NCBI RefSeq assembly: GCF_000186865.1
Contig: NW_008705583.1
Span: forward strand, 189,673 to 253,672
DNA from: Aureococcus anophagefferens
Taxonomy: Eukaryota; Sar; Pelagophyceae; Pelagomonadales; Pelagomonadaceae
Length of the DNA stretch: 64,000 nucleotides
Reading direction: 5' to 3'
Of this stretch, positions 57,182 to 64,000 are shown piece by piece. The notes beneath the pieces are model-generated. The model was not told where the DNA came from. It saw only the letters and a list, made by a program, of their open reading frames with translations, and ran no database searches. The translations under genes and the position numbers were made by a program. Every line of letters begins with the position of its first letter. The first letter of the stretch is position 1.

Positions 57182-58242
57182 TCACGACGTCGTCGGCAGC
57201 TCGTTGACGCGGACCGCGCGCGTCGCGAGCGGCGCCCGCGACAGCTCCGGCGCCATGGGGAGGCCGCGCTTCTCGTCCGGCGGCGGTCCCCGGCAGAGCG
57301 CGGCGAGGGCCGCGTCGGCGTCGAGGGAGTTCGTGACCGCGGAGCCGGACGCGCTGAGGTAGGCGACGGCGCCGCGGATGCCGAACATGACGCCCAACCA
57401 GCAGAGGTCGCCGCGCATGAGCACGACCCAGTCGACGTAGCGCGAGTGGTCCGCGGAGTACTGGCTCATGGCGACGTCCGCGCCGATGCGCAGGACCTGG
57501 CTCAGCGCGAGGAGCGCGCCGCCGCCGCGGATGCCGAAGTAGTCGAGGCCGAAGGCCGTGTGCGCGAGGCCCGCGCCGACGAGGAAGACGAGGAGGAAGA
57601 CGGGGCCCCAGGGCTCCCGCGGCGTCTCGACCTGCGAGGGCGCGCAGGTTCGTAGGCTCCGGGCGAGGCTACGTAGGCGCGTAGGCGCCTGCGTAGGCAC
57701 CTACGGAGCGACGCTGGTCTCGACGAGGCCCCAGTCGACGGCGAATTTCACCGTCCCGATGGCGACGTGGTGCGCGAGGATCCAGCACGCCTCGAACCAG
57801 CGCACGGCGTCCATCGCCGTCGTCCGCCCGCCGAGCCCGGGAGCAGGAGCGCGTAGGTCGGCCGCGTCGCCGACGTGTCCGAGAAGAAGTGCCAGAGCGC
57901 CGCGAAGAAGAGGAGCTGGCCCATCGTGTCCGAGTTGTAGAACGACAGGATCGTCAGCGGCATGACGAGGATGTGCGCGAAGCCGTCGACGACCTTCCGC
58001 TGCGCGGGGTCCGGGTTCGCGAGGAGCATCGCCAGCTCCGCGACGAAGAACGCGAAGTGGATCCAGAACGCGAACATGAACGCGCGGCCGATCTTCGCGA
58101 GGAAGTCACCGGCGCCCAGGCTCCCCATCGGTTCGACCTCGTCGTTGCCGCAATTCAGGTCCAGGCCGCCGCCGTGGCACCAGAACGCGTTCACGTTCAC
58201 GCCGTCGTCGCCCATGTCGTCGCCCATCATGCGGCGCCCCAT
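57182..58242 (-). CDS. Unknown multi-span membrane protein (one intron, one apparent frameshift)
   Basis: Begins MGRRMMGDDMGDDGVNV at 58242. Membrane segments: IGRAFMFAFWIHFAFFVAEL, GFAHILVMPLTILSF, MGQLLFFAALWHFF, WFEACWILAHHVAIG, GPVFLLVFLVGAGLAHTAFG, ALLALSQVLRIGADVA and GDLCWLGVMFGIRGAVAYLS. A one-base shift is needed near 57840 (CCCGGG) between TRPTYALLLPG and MDAVRWFEACWI; there is no AG for an acceptor, so this is not an intron. The last intron, 57632-57724, has a perfect 8-bp duplicated target. About 300 residues. No family recognised. Confidence 0.65.
57632..57724 (-). mobile_element. 93-bp introner-type intron with perfect 8-bp target duplication
   Basis: On the minus strand the intron opens with GTCGAGAC and the next exon also starts GTCGAGAC. 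The interior has repeated CCTACG/CGTAGG words that can fold into hairpins, and it ends GCCCTCGCAG. The removal joins FAVDWGL to VETPREPWG in frame. Confidence 0.8.
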
Positions 58243-58378
58243 GTCGATCGACGATCGCAAGCGGCGCGGGCGCCGTGAGAATCGATGCACACGATGCCGT
58301 TCGTCGATCTGCCGCAAATCCCCCGAAGGCTCGCAGGCAGCCCGTTCGACATCCGCACAGCGGCTGCCCCGCAGCACG

Positions 58379-59167
58379 ATGGCCGCGCTCCACGAGGCGA
58401 CGGTGCCGCACGTCCAGGAGGTCGGCGACGACGACGACGGCCTCGCGGCGCACGCGCCCCTGGACCTCGACGCGGCGAGTAGCCAGCTCGAGACCATGTC
58501 CGCGGAGCTCGACGCGCTGCTCAAGCACCTCGAGGAGGGCGGCGACGTGCCCGCGGAGGTCATGGACCAGTTCAAGGAGGACGAGCTCGAGCGCGAGGGC
58601 CTCGAGGCGGCGAAGAGCGCCGCCGACCCGGCGGAGTCCGTCGCGCACCTGAGCGCGCGCGTCGACGAGGTCACCGCGGCGCTCGAGTCCGAGCTCGTGA
58701 TGACCAAGGAGCTCCAGGCCTTCCAGAAGGAGGTCGAGGCGGACAACGCGAAGCGCGCCGACGACTGCCAGCGGGCCATGCAGGAGCTCATGGAGCTCCG
58801 CCGCGCCTACGACGAGATGACGAGCGAGAGCGCGGTCGACGTCGAGTTCAACCGCCTCATGGCCAAGCGGACGGAGGACGCGGCGCGGGCCACCGCCGAG
58901 GCCAAAGCGAACGTGCCGCCGCCGCCGCCGAGCTTCGCCCGGGCGGAGACCAAGGACGACGACGACCTCGCGAACCTCCACCCCGACGACCTCAAGCTCG
59001 CGGACGAGGCGACGCCGACGGACGAGGAGGCCCAGAAGATGATCTACCTCCTCGCGAAGATGAAGTACCAGGCCCTCGGCGTCCAGAACGCGCAGCTCCA
59101 GGCGCAGATCGCCGACCTCGAGGCCGTCCGCGACGCCGACCCGGACGTCCAGCGGAGCGCGGAATAA
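58379..59167 (+). CDS. Coiled-coil protein of unknown function
   Basis: 262 residues from ATG 58379, intronless. Acidic throughout. Long heptad-like helices: LDAASSQLETMSAELDALLK, HLSARVDEVTAALESELVMT, KELQAFQKEVEADNAKRADD and VQNAQLQAQIADLEAVRDAD, with a proline-rich break (VPPPPPSFARAE) at about residue 180. No membrane segment. Start is 136 bp from the divergent membrane-protein start. Its stop is 3 bp from the stop of the convergent HAD gene. Confidence 0.7.
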   Translation: MAALHEATVPHVQEVGDDDDGLAAHAPLDLDAASSQLETMSAELDALLKHLEEGGDVPAEVMDQFKEDELEREGLEAAKSAADPAESVAHLSARVDEVTAALESELVMTKELQAFQKEVEADNAKRADDCQRAMQELMELRRAYDEMTSESAVDVEFNRLMAKRTEDAARATAEAKANVPPPPPSFARAETKDDDDLANLHPDDLKLADEATPTDEEAQKMIYLLAKMKYQALGVQNAQLQAQIADLEAVRDADPDVQRSAE

Positions 59168-59170
59168 GCC

Positions 59171-59788
59171 TTACTGCTTCTGCGCGTCGAAGAGCGCGAC
59201 GATGCGCGCGGCGGCCTGCCGGTCGAGGCCGAGGTGGGGCCGCGTCTTCACGAAGTGGCCGTCCATGCGCTTCGGGTCCTGGACGCCCAAAGGCAGGTCG
59301 TCGACGGCGACCCAGGTCCGCGGCCGCCACTTCTCGCACCACGCGCCGATTTCCCGGGGGCGGTTGAAGCGGTCGAGCGAGGGCGTCCGCGAGCGGAATT
59401 TGAGGCCGTACTCGTCGAGCTTCGCGGCCAGGAACGCGCGGTGCTCCCGCCGCAGGCGCCAGGCCGTGCTCAGCACGATCGTCGCGCCGCAGCGCCGCAC
59501 GACCTCGCGCAGCAGCGACATCTGCGCCGTGCGGAACCGCTGGTGCTCGTAGCGCGGGTTCGCGACGTGCAGCACGCCGTCGACGTCGAGGAAGAGCACG
59601 GCGTCCAACGCGCTCAGCGACGACGCGTCGGGCGCCGCCGCTTCGATGCTCGGCAGGGCCGTGCGCGGCCGCTCCGGCTCCTCCTTGTGCTGCTGCTGCG
59701 GCTTCTGGAGGCTCTGGCCTGTGCGCGGCCGGGCGTAGCTCCGCGGCTGGGCGAGGCTCGCGAGGCGCGACTGCGACTGGACCATCAT
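59171..59788 (-). CDS. HAD-superfamily phosphatase-like protein
   Basis: 205 residues, start ATG 59788 (or the next codon). The first 60 residues are Gln/Pro-rich and unstructured. The HAD core has motif I AVLFLDVDGVLH (Asp nucleophile and Asp+2), motif II ATIVLSTAWRLRREH (Ser) and the last acidic motif TWVAVDDLPLG. No cap domain fits between them. This small form resembles the HAD domain found with RNA-repair 'Swiss army knife' proteins and in many protists. Substrate unknown. Confidence 0.8.
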   Translation of the reverse strand: MMVQSQSRLASLAQPRSYARPRTGQSLQKPQQQHKEEPERPRTALPSIEAAAPDASSLSALDAVLFLDVDGVLHVANPRYEHQRFRTAQMSLLREVVRRCGATIVLSTAWRLRREHRAFLAAKLDEYGLKFRSRTPSLDRFNRPREIGAWCEKWRPRTWVAVDDLPLGVQDPKRMDGHFVKTRPHLGLDRQAAARIVALFDAQKQ

Positions 59789-60134
59789 GCTTTTTGCAAG
59801 GTGCCGCGCGGGATGACCGCTCGCGGGGCGCGCAGGCAGCCCGGCGAGGGCGCCGCGGCTCGCCTACGCAGCAGGGCGCGACAGGAGGAGCCCGAGCGGA
59901 ATGCAGCGGGACGTCGACGACAGGCAGCCCCGAAAGAGAGCGCCGTCAATCTAATAGATCTCGAGCAGTTTCGTGGTGTTGACGGCAATGATCACATGTT
60001 GAGGCGGACGCGTGGGTGCCGCCGACGTTGCCGCAGGTGTCGTTAATTCCAGCGCAGCGCGCGCTTCCGTCGAAACTGGGAGAGCGGCTCTCAGCTCCGC
60101 CCTTGCGAATCGAGTCCAACGCCCCTTGCCGACC
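59789..60134. promoter_or_regulatory. Divergent promoter region (HAD protein / haem peroxidase)
   Basis: 346 bp between divergent start codons. AT-richer at 59945-60000 (CTAATAGATCTCGAGCAG). No gene, repeat or RNA was recognised. Confidence 0.4.
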
Positions 60135-61446
60135 ATGGGCGCCGGTGCGAGCGTCCCCGACATCGTCACCCTCGACGCGGCGCTGGCCCACACGGGCCCG
60201 CTGGGCATCGCCGACGCGCGCGTCACCGAGGCCTTTGGGGGCAAGGAGACGCTGCCCGGCCCGCGGGCCATGGAGCTCCTCGCGGCCATGCAGGAGGAGT
60301 CCAAACACGGCCGCGCCGCCGAGGTGGGCACGGCGCGCGCCGCCGTGCGCGCCATGCTCGAGCAGAAGGAGTGGGACGACGGCTCGCTCACGCCCGTGTT
60401 CATCCGGCTCGCGTGGCACTCGTCGGGGACGTACGACGCCGCGACGAAGACGGGCGGCTCGAACGGCGCGGGCATGCGCTTCGGCCCGGAGGCCGGCGAC
60501 CCGGAGAACGCGGGCCTCGACAAGGCGCGGGCCTTCATCGAGCCGCTCAAGGCCCAATTCCCGAACTTTTCGTACAGCGACCTCTGGATCCTCGCCGCGT
60601 ACGTCGGCCTCGAGGTGTCCGGCGGCCCCGTGATCCCCTTCACGGCGGGCCGCGTCGACTACGACGACGAGACGGCGGCGACCTACCCGCCCGTCGGGCG
60701 CCTGCCCGCCGCGGAGAAGGGCATCCCGGCGGGCTGCCCCTTCGAGACGTGCGACGCGGTCGGCGTCATGCACGGCTGGGAGGCCCTCGCGGAGTACATG
60801 CGCACGGACATCTTCTACCGCATGGGCTTCGACGACCGCGAGGCCGTGGCGCTCCTCTGCGGCGGCCACGTCTACGGCCGCTGCCACACGGACCGAGAGC
60901 GGCTACGCGGGCGCGTGGGTCGCGGAGATGACCCAGTTCTCCAACGAGTACGCGGCCGACATGCTCGAGGACACGTGGACCTGCGTCGACCACGACGACG
61001 TCTGGCTCGACGACATCGGCGCGGCCGAGCTCCGCCCCGCGCCGGGCAAGAAGCAGTACGTGAACCGCGAGCGGCCCGCGGGCTGGGCGCCCAAGGACGG
61101 CAAGGCCCTCGTCTGCCCCTTCTCCTTCGCCAAGGCCGAGGCGAGCCTCCCCACGGAGCCGCCGGCGTCGGCGACGCGGCCGGGCTGCCCCTTCGCCAAG
61201 GCCGCGGCGGACGACGCGGAGCCGGAGAAGGAGAAGTGCGCGTCGTCCGCGGGCGGCGAGCCGGACAACCAGATGATGCTCGCGTCGGACATGGTCCTCG
61301 CCTGGGACAAGGGCTTCCGCGTCCACCTCGAGGCCTACGCGGAGGACGAGGACGCGCTCCGCACGGACTTCGGCAACGCGTTCAAGAAGCTCACGGAGCT
61401 CGGCTGCCCCTTCGCCAAGGAGCCCGCGCGCGCGCCGACGCCGTGA
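60135..61446 (+). CDS. Class I haem peroxidase (ascorbate / cytochrome c peroxidase type), one apparent frameshift
   Basis: ATG 60135, MGAGASVPD. Distal site FIRLAWHSSGTYD (Arg91, Trp94, His95) and proximal site LLCGGHVYGRCHTDR (His245). Other class I blocks: GGSNGAGMRFGPEAGDPENA, FSYSDLWILAAYVGLEVSGG, FTAGRVDYDDE and, after the shift, NEYAADMLEDTW. One extra base between CHTDR and SGYAGAWV (about 60894-60902) breaks the frame with no space for an intron. The family detoxifies hydrogen peroxide with ascorbate or cytochrome c. The end has three CPF-x-(F)AK repeats (CPFSFAKAEA, GCPFAKAAAD, GCPFAKEPAR), and an acidic CSS segment. Gly2 would allow myristoylation. About 437 residues if repaired. 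Confidence 0.85.
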
Positions 61447-61469
61447 ACCGCGCCACCCCTGTCTGTTTA

Positions 61470-62219
61470 CTACCGCTTCTTCTTCTTCTTGGGCTTGGGC
61501 TCGCCCATGCCGCGGTTCGCCGCGAGGGGCGCGCGCCGCGCGAAGCCGACGATGGCGTCCTTCTCCACCGCGGCCTCGACGCCGCCGACGAGCGGGTGCT
61601 CGTCGAGCAGCGCCGCCAGCAGACCTTCGCTCCGCGGGTCCTCGAGGAAGAGGAACGTGCCCGCGTCCGGTTTGCACGCGTCCATCGCCGCGTCGACGAC
61701 GCGCCGCGCCTCGTCCTCGCCGCCGCGCGCGTAGGCGCGCTCGAGGCAGCGCACGCCGAAGCACGCGTCGTAGGCGCCGTCGTCCAGCTTCGGCGGCTTG
61801 CCCGAGGCCCGCGCGAGCACGACCTCGACGGCGAGGCCGAGCTTGTTCGCGGCCATCGTGATCGGCCCGCGGTCCGCCTCCTTCGGCGGCGACGCGTACC
61901 ACTGCTTCACGTCGCAGCCCATGGGCAGGTAGTACCTACAGGGTCGTGCGTGGCGCGAAACGCGCGACGGGAGGGCGCGGCGCACGCACAAGTTCTTCGC
62001 ACCGTCGACGCAGTCGATCTCGAGCACTTTCGAGCCCTTGGGCACGCCGGAGAGCAGCTTCGTCACCAGCATCTGGTCCTGCCAATATCTCGGTTTGAGG
62101 AAGTCGAAGGCGGCGCCGTGGGTGGCCGCCAGGGCGGCCATAAGAGCTCCAAATCGGCGGCCCATGCCACAGTGGTGCTCCCAAACCAAGGACTGTGGCG
62201 AGAGCAGCTCCTCGCGCAC
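61470..62219 (-). CDS. SAM-dependent methyltransferase-like protein, two exons
   Basis: Exons 62219-61990 and 61935-61470 give 231 residues. Motif I is KVLEIDCVDGAKNLYYLPMG, rejoined across a 54-bp intron (TT|GTGCGT ... TGTAG|G). Then VEVVLARASGKPPKLDDGAY, DACFGVRCLERAY, and KPDAGTFLFLEDP, the order of UbiE-like class I methyltransferases. Gly-rich motif I is weakened (E-I-D-C-V-D-G), so activity is not certain. The N-terminus may start at inner ATG 62165 (GRRFGALMAALAATHGAAF, targeting-like). The protein ends with a lysine run (KPKKKKKR). Its start lies 29 bp from the divergent DDX1 start. Confidence 0.7.
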   Translation of the reverse strand: MREELLSPQSLVWEHHCGMGRRFGALMAALAATHGAAFDFLKPRYWQDQMLVTKLLSGVPKGSKVLEIDCVDGAKNLCVRRALPSRVSRHARPCRYYLPMGCDVKQWYASPPKEADRGPITMAANKLGLAVEVVLARASGKPPKLDDGAYDACFGVRCLERAYARGGEDEARRVVDAAMDACKPDAGTFLFLEDPRSEGLLAALLDEHPLVGGVEAAVEKDAIVGFARRAPLAANRGMGEPKPKKKKKR

Positions 62220-62248
62220 GGCCTCCAGCGCGCCGTCGAACGCGAACG

Positions 62249-64000
62249 ATGTCGGGCGGCTTCGAGGCCATGGGCCTCATGCCCGAGCTGCAGATGGGCG
62301 TGGAAGAAATCGGCTACCTGCTGCCGACGGAGGTGCAGGACGAGGCCATCCCTCTCATCCTCGGCGGCGGCGACGTCATGGTCGCGGCGCCGACGGGGAG
62401 CGGGAAGACGGCGGCCTTCGCGCTGCCGATCCTCGAGCTCGTCCACGAGAAGCTGCGCGAGGGCGAGCGCACGGGCGGGCCCGCGCGCGCCGCGCCCGCC
62501 GCGGCCGCGGGCCCGCCCGCGCTGAGCAGGGAGGACCGCGACCAGACCATGGCCATCTCCGACGACGGCGCGACGTGCCAGTCGCGGAGCGAGCGCTGGG
62601 CCGGCGCGCGGGCGAACTGCGGCGCCCGGGGCAACGGCGTCGTCTACTACGAGGTCGCGGTCGAGGACGAGGGCCTCGTCCGCGTCGGCTGGTCGACCGT
62701 CGCCGCGAGCTACGACCTGGGCACGGACGCCAAGGGCGTCGGCTACGGCGGCACGGCGAAGAAGAGCCACGCGCGGAGCTTCGAGGCCTACGGCGAGACC
62801 TACGGCAAGGGCGACGTCGTCGGCTGCTGGCTCGACCTCGACAGCGGGTCGTGCGGCTACACGAAGAACGGCGCGGACCTCGGCGCGGCCTTCGCGCCGC
62901 TGCCGGCGAACCTCGCCAAGGAGTGGCTCTACCCCGCCGTGGCCATGCGCAACGCCCAGTGCTCCGTGAACCTCGGGGCGGCGCCCTTCAAGCACCCGCG
63001 CGCCGGCGCCGTCCCTTTCGCGGCCTTCGCCGGCCTCCGCTACGCCGCGCCCAAGGCGACCGCGGGCGCCTTCGAGACGTCGAAAAAGTCGAAGAACGGC
63101 GGCCGCGGCGTGTCGGCCATCGTGCTCGAGCCCGCGCGCGACCTCGCGGAGCAGACGCACCAGTGCTTCGAGGCGTACGCGAAACACGTGACCGGGCCGT
63201 CCCTGAACTGCGCGCTGCTCATCGGCGGCGTCAACACGAAGGCCGCGGAGACGGCGCTGCGCAACGGCGACGTCGACATCGTCACGGGCACGCCGCTGAA
63301 GATCTGGGATTTGGTCAAACGGGGCGTCGTCGACTGCGAGAGCAGCTGCCGCTTCTTCGTGCTCGACGAGGCGGACCGCTTCATCGAGACCGACGACACG
63401 GAGACGTGCCTGAACATCTTCCGCAAGCTGCCCCAGGGCGCGGCGCCGGGCGCCCGCGACAAGCGGCTCCAGGTCTGCTTCTTCTCCGCGACGCTCCACA
63501 GCGACGAGGTCAAGCAGCTCGCGGCCAAGGTCTGCGAGTCGCCGACCTGGGTCGATTTGAAGGGCGAGAGCCACCTGCCGGACACGGTGAAGCACGTCGT
63601 GGTCCCCGTGGACCCGACGGGCGCGGACCCGGCGGTCGTCATGCTCGCGCGCGACGCGGCCGCGGCGGGGTACGCGACGGACGCGGTGCACCGCGGCGGC
63701 CAGCTGGAGGCCAAGACCTACGAGCCGCCGGCCCACGTGCGCGGCGACGCCAAGAGCACCTACAGCCCCACGCCCGACGCCTGCTCCGAGGTGCTGAAGC
63801 TCGCGAAGCCCGCCCTGCTCGTGAAATTGATCGACGCGCTGAAGATGGACCAGGTGCTCGTCTTCTGCCGGACGAACCTCGACTGCGACCTCCTCGAGCG
63901 CTACCTCGTCGGCCAGAGCGGGGGGCAGAAATTCAAGGGCAAGCGCGACAGCGGCAAGGAGGGCGCCTACAGCTGCTGCGTCCTCGCGGGCGCGCGGTCC
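62249..64000 (+). CDS. DDX1: DEAD-box RNA helicase DDX1 (continues past the window)
   Basis: ATG 62249, 584 codons visible. Q-motif region YLLPTEVQDEAIPLILGG, motif I APTGSGKTAAFALPILELVH. Then a SPRY insert between motifs I and Ia (NCGARGNGVVYYEVAVEDEG, GYTKNGADLGAAFAPLPAN), the hallmark of DDX1. Motif Ia is LEPARDLAEQ, Ib is GTPLKIWDLV, II is FVLDEADRF, III is FFSATL. The start of the second RecA domain is visible (VLVFCRTNLDCDLLERYL). DDX1 acts in tRNA ligation and RNA processing. No intron so far. The 3' part lies outside the window. Confidence 0.95.
   Translation, partial: MSGGFEAMGLMPELQMGVEEIGYLLPTEVQDEAIPLILGGGDVMVAAPTGSGKTAAFALPILELVHEKLREGERTGGPARAAPAAAAGPPALSREDRDQTMAISDDGATCQSRSERWAGARANCGARGNGVVYYEVAVEDEGLVRVGWSTVAASYDLGTDAKGVGYGGTAKKSHARSFEAYGETYGKGDVVGCWLDLDSGSCGYTKNGADLGAAFAPLPANLAKEWLYPAVAMRNAQCSVNLGAAPFKHPRAGAVPFAAFAGLRYAAPKATAGAFETSKKSKNGGRGVSAIVLEPARDLAEQTHQCFEAYAKHVTGPSLNCALLIGGVNTKAAETALRNGDVDIVTGTPLKIWDLVKRGVVDCESSCRFFVLDEADRFIETDDTETCLNIFRKLPQGAAPGARDKRLQVCFFSATLHSDEVKQLAAKVCESPTWVDLKGESHLPDTVKHVVVPVDPTGADPAVVMLARDAAAAGYATDAVHRGGQLEAKTYEPPAHVRGDAKSTYSPTPDACSEVLKLAKPALLVKLIDALKMDQVLVFCRTNLDCDLLERYLVGQSGGQKFKGKRDSGKEGAYSCCVLAGARS

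Noticed and set aside
1..64000. Bacterial features such as operons, Shine-Dalgarno sites, CRISPR arrays or rRNA
   Set aside because: Genes have introns, eukaryotic targeting peptides and opposite-strand neighbours. No spaced direct-repeat array or rRNA sequence was seen.

Overview
The window is nuclear DNA from a GC-rich, intron-containing eukaryotic alga. The best guess is a pelagophyte stramenopile, most likely Aureococcus anophagefferens or a close relative (inference, about 0.75). The reasons are: very GC-rich, gene-dense DNA with opposite-strand neighbours; typically eukaryotic genes (exportin-1, kinesin, longin SNARE, DDX1, TON2-type PP2A subunit, SARNP, mitochondrial carrier); two proteins that start with a signal peptide followed by a phenylalanine transit motif (AAFAP at 8160, GAFRAP at 44834), the import signal of red-algal-derived complex plastids; and introns that are recent transposon insertions (introner elements), for which Aureococcus is a published example. 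This is draft assembly. There are three N gaps (1840-1923, 20716-21327, 50410-50459), one exact 435-bp duplication around a gap, and four apparent one-base frameshifts.

Layout. 0.5-4.5 kb: a flavin 2-hydroxy-acid oxidase cut by a gap, a GC minisatellite, an F-box/XPA-like zinc-finger protein and a phospholipid scramblase. 4.5-18 kb: an ABCG-type transporter with a large N-terminal extracellular part, a plastid hydrolase/acyltransferase (phytyl ester synthase type), a TON2/PPP2R3C subunit, a RelA/SpoT-like domain protein, a protein with a split CS domain and a large RCC1-repeat protein. 18-31.5 kb: an EF-hand protein, a ChaN-like protein, the duplicated gap region, a mitochondrial carrier, a glycosyltransferase, a VAMP7-like SNARE, a terminal nucleotidyltransferase, an unknown protein, a BART-domain protein and a COA3-like protein. 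31.5-46 kb: kinesin-13-like motor, type II glycosyltransferase, exportin-1, a family-5 solute-binding protein with a possible GPI tail, triosephosphate isomerase, a plastid-type TspO protein and an ankyrin protein. 46-64 kb: a second BART protein, an IMPACT-domain protein, an EF-hand/RGS fusion, a GH67 alpha-glucuronidase with a lectin-like insert, a METTL21-type methyltransferase, SARNP, a lipoyl-KGD4 fusion, an unknown membrane protein, a coiled-coil protein, a HAD protein, a class I haem peroxidase, a methyltransferase and the start of DDX1.

How the genes relate. These are ordinary single eukaryotic genes and there is no operon. Divergent pairs share short upstream spaces (29 to about 345 bp). 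Themes that recur are the microtubule/Arl system (kinesin-13, TON2-type PP2A, two BART proteins), mRNA handling (exportin-1, SARNP, DDX1, nucleotidyltransferase), surface uptake and extracellular polysaccharide turnover (family-5 binding protein, GH67) and the plastid (phytyl ester synthase, TspO).

The most notable layer is the introns. At least seven carry the mark of insertion: the exon sequence at the entry point, starting with GT, is repeated at the exit. The first copy supplies the 5' splice site, and the element end (CCCAG, ACAG or GTAG) supplies the 3' splice site. Two near-identical 200-bp elements with inverted ends are spliced in opposite orientations in two genes. A second group of introns (scramblase, exportin-1, triosephosphate isomerase, probably others) appears to use GC rather than GT at the 5' splice site.
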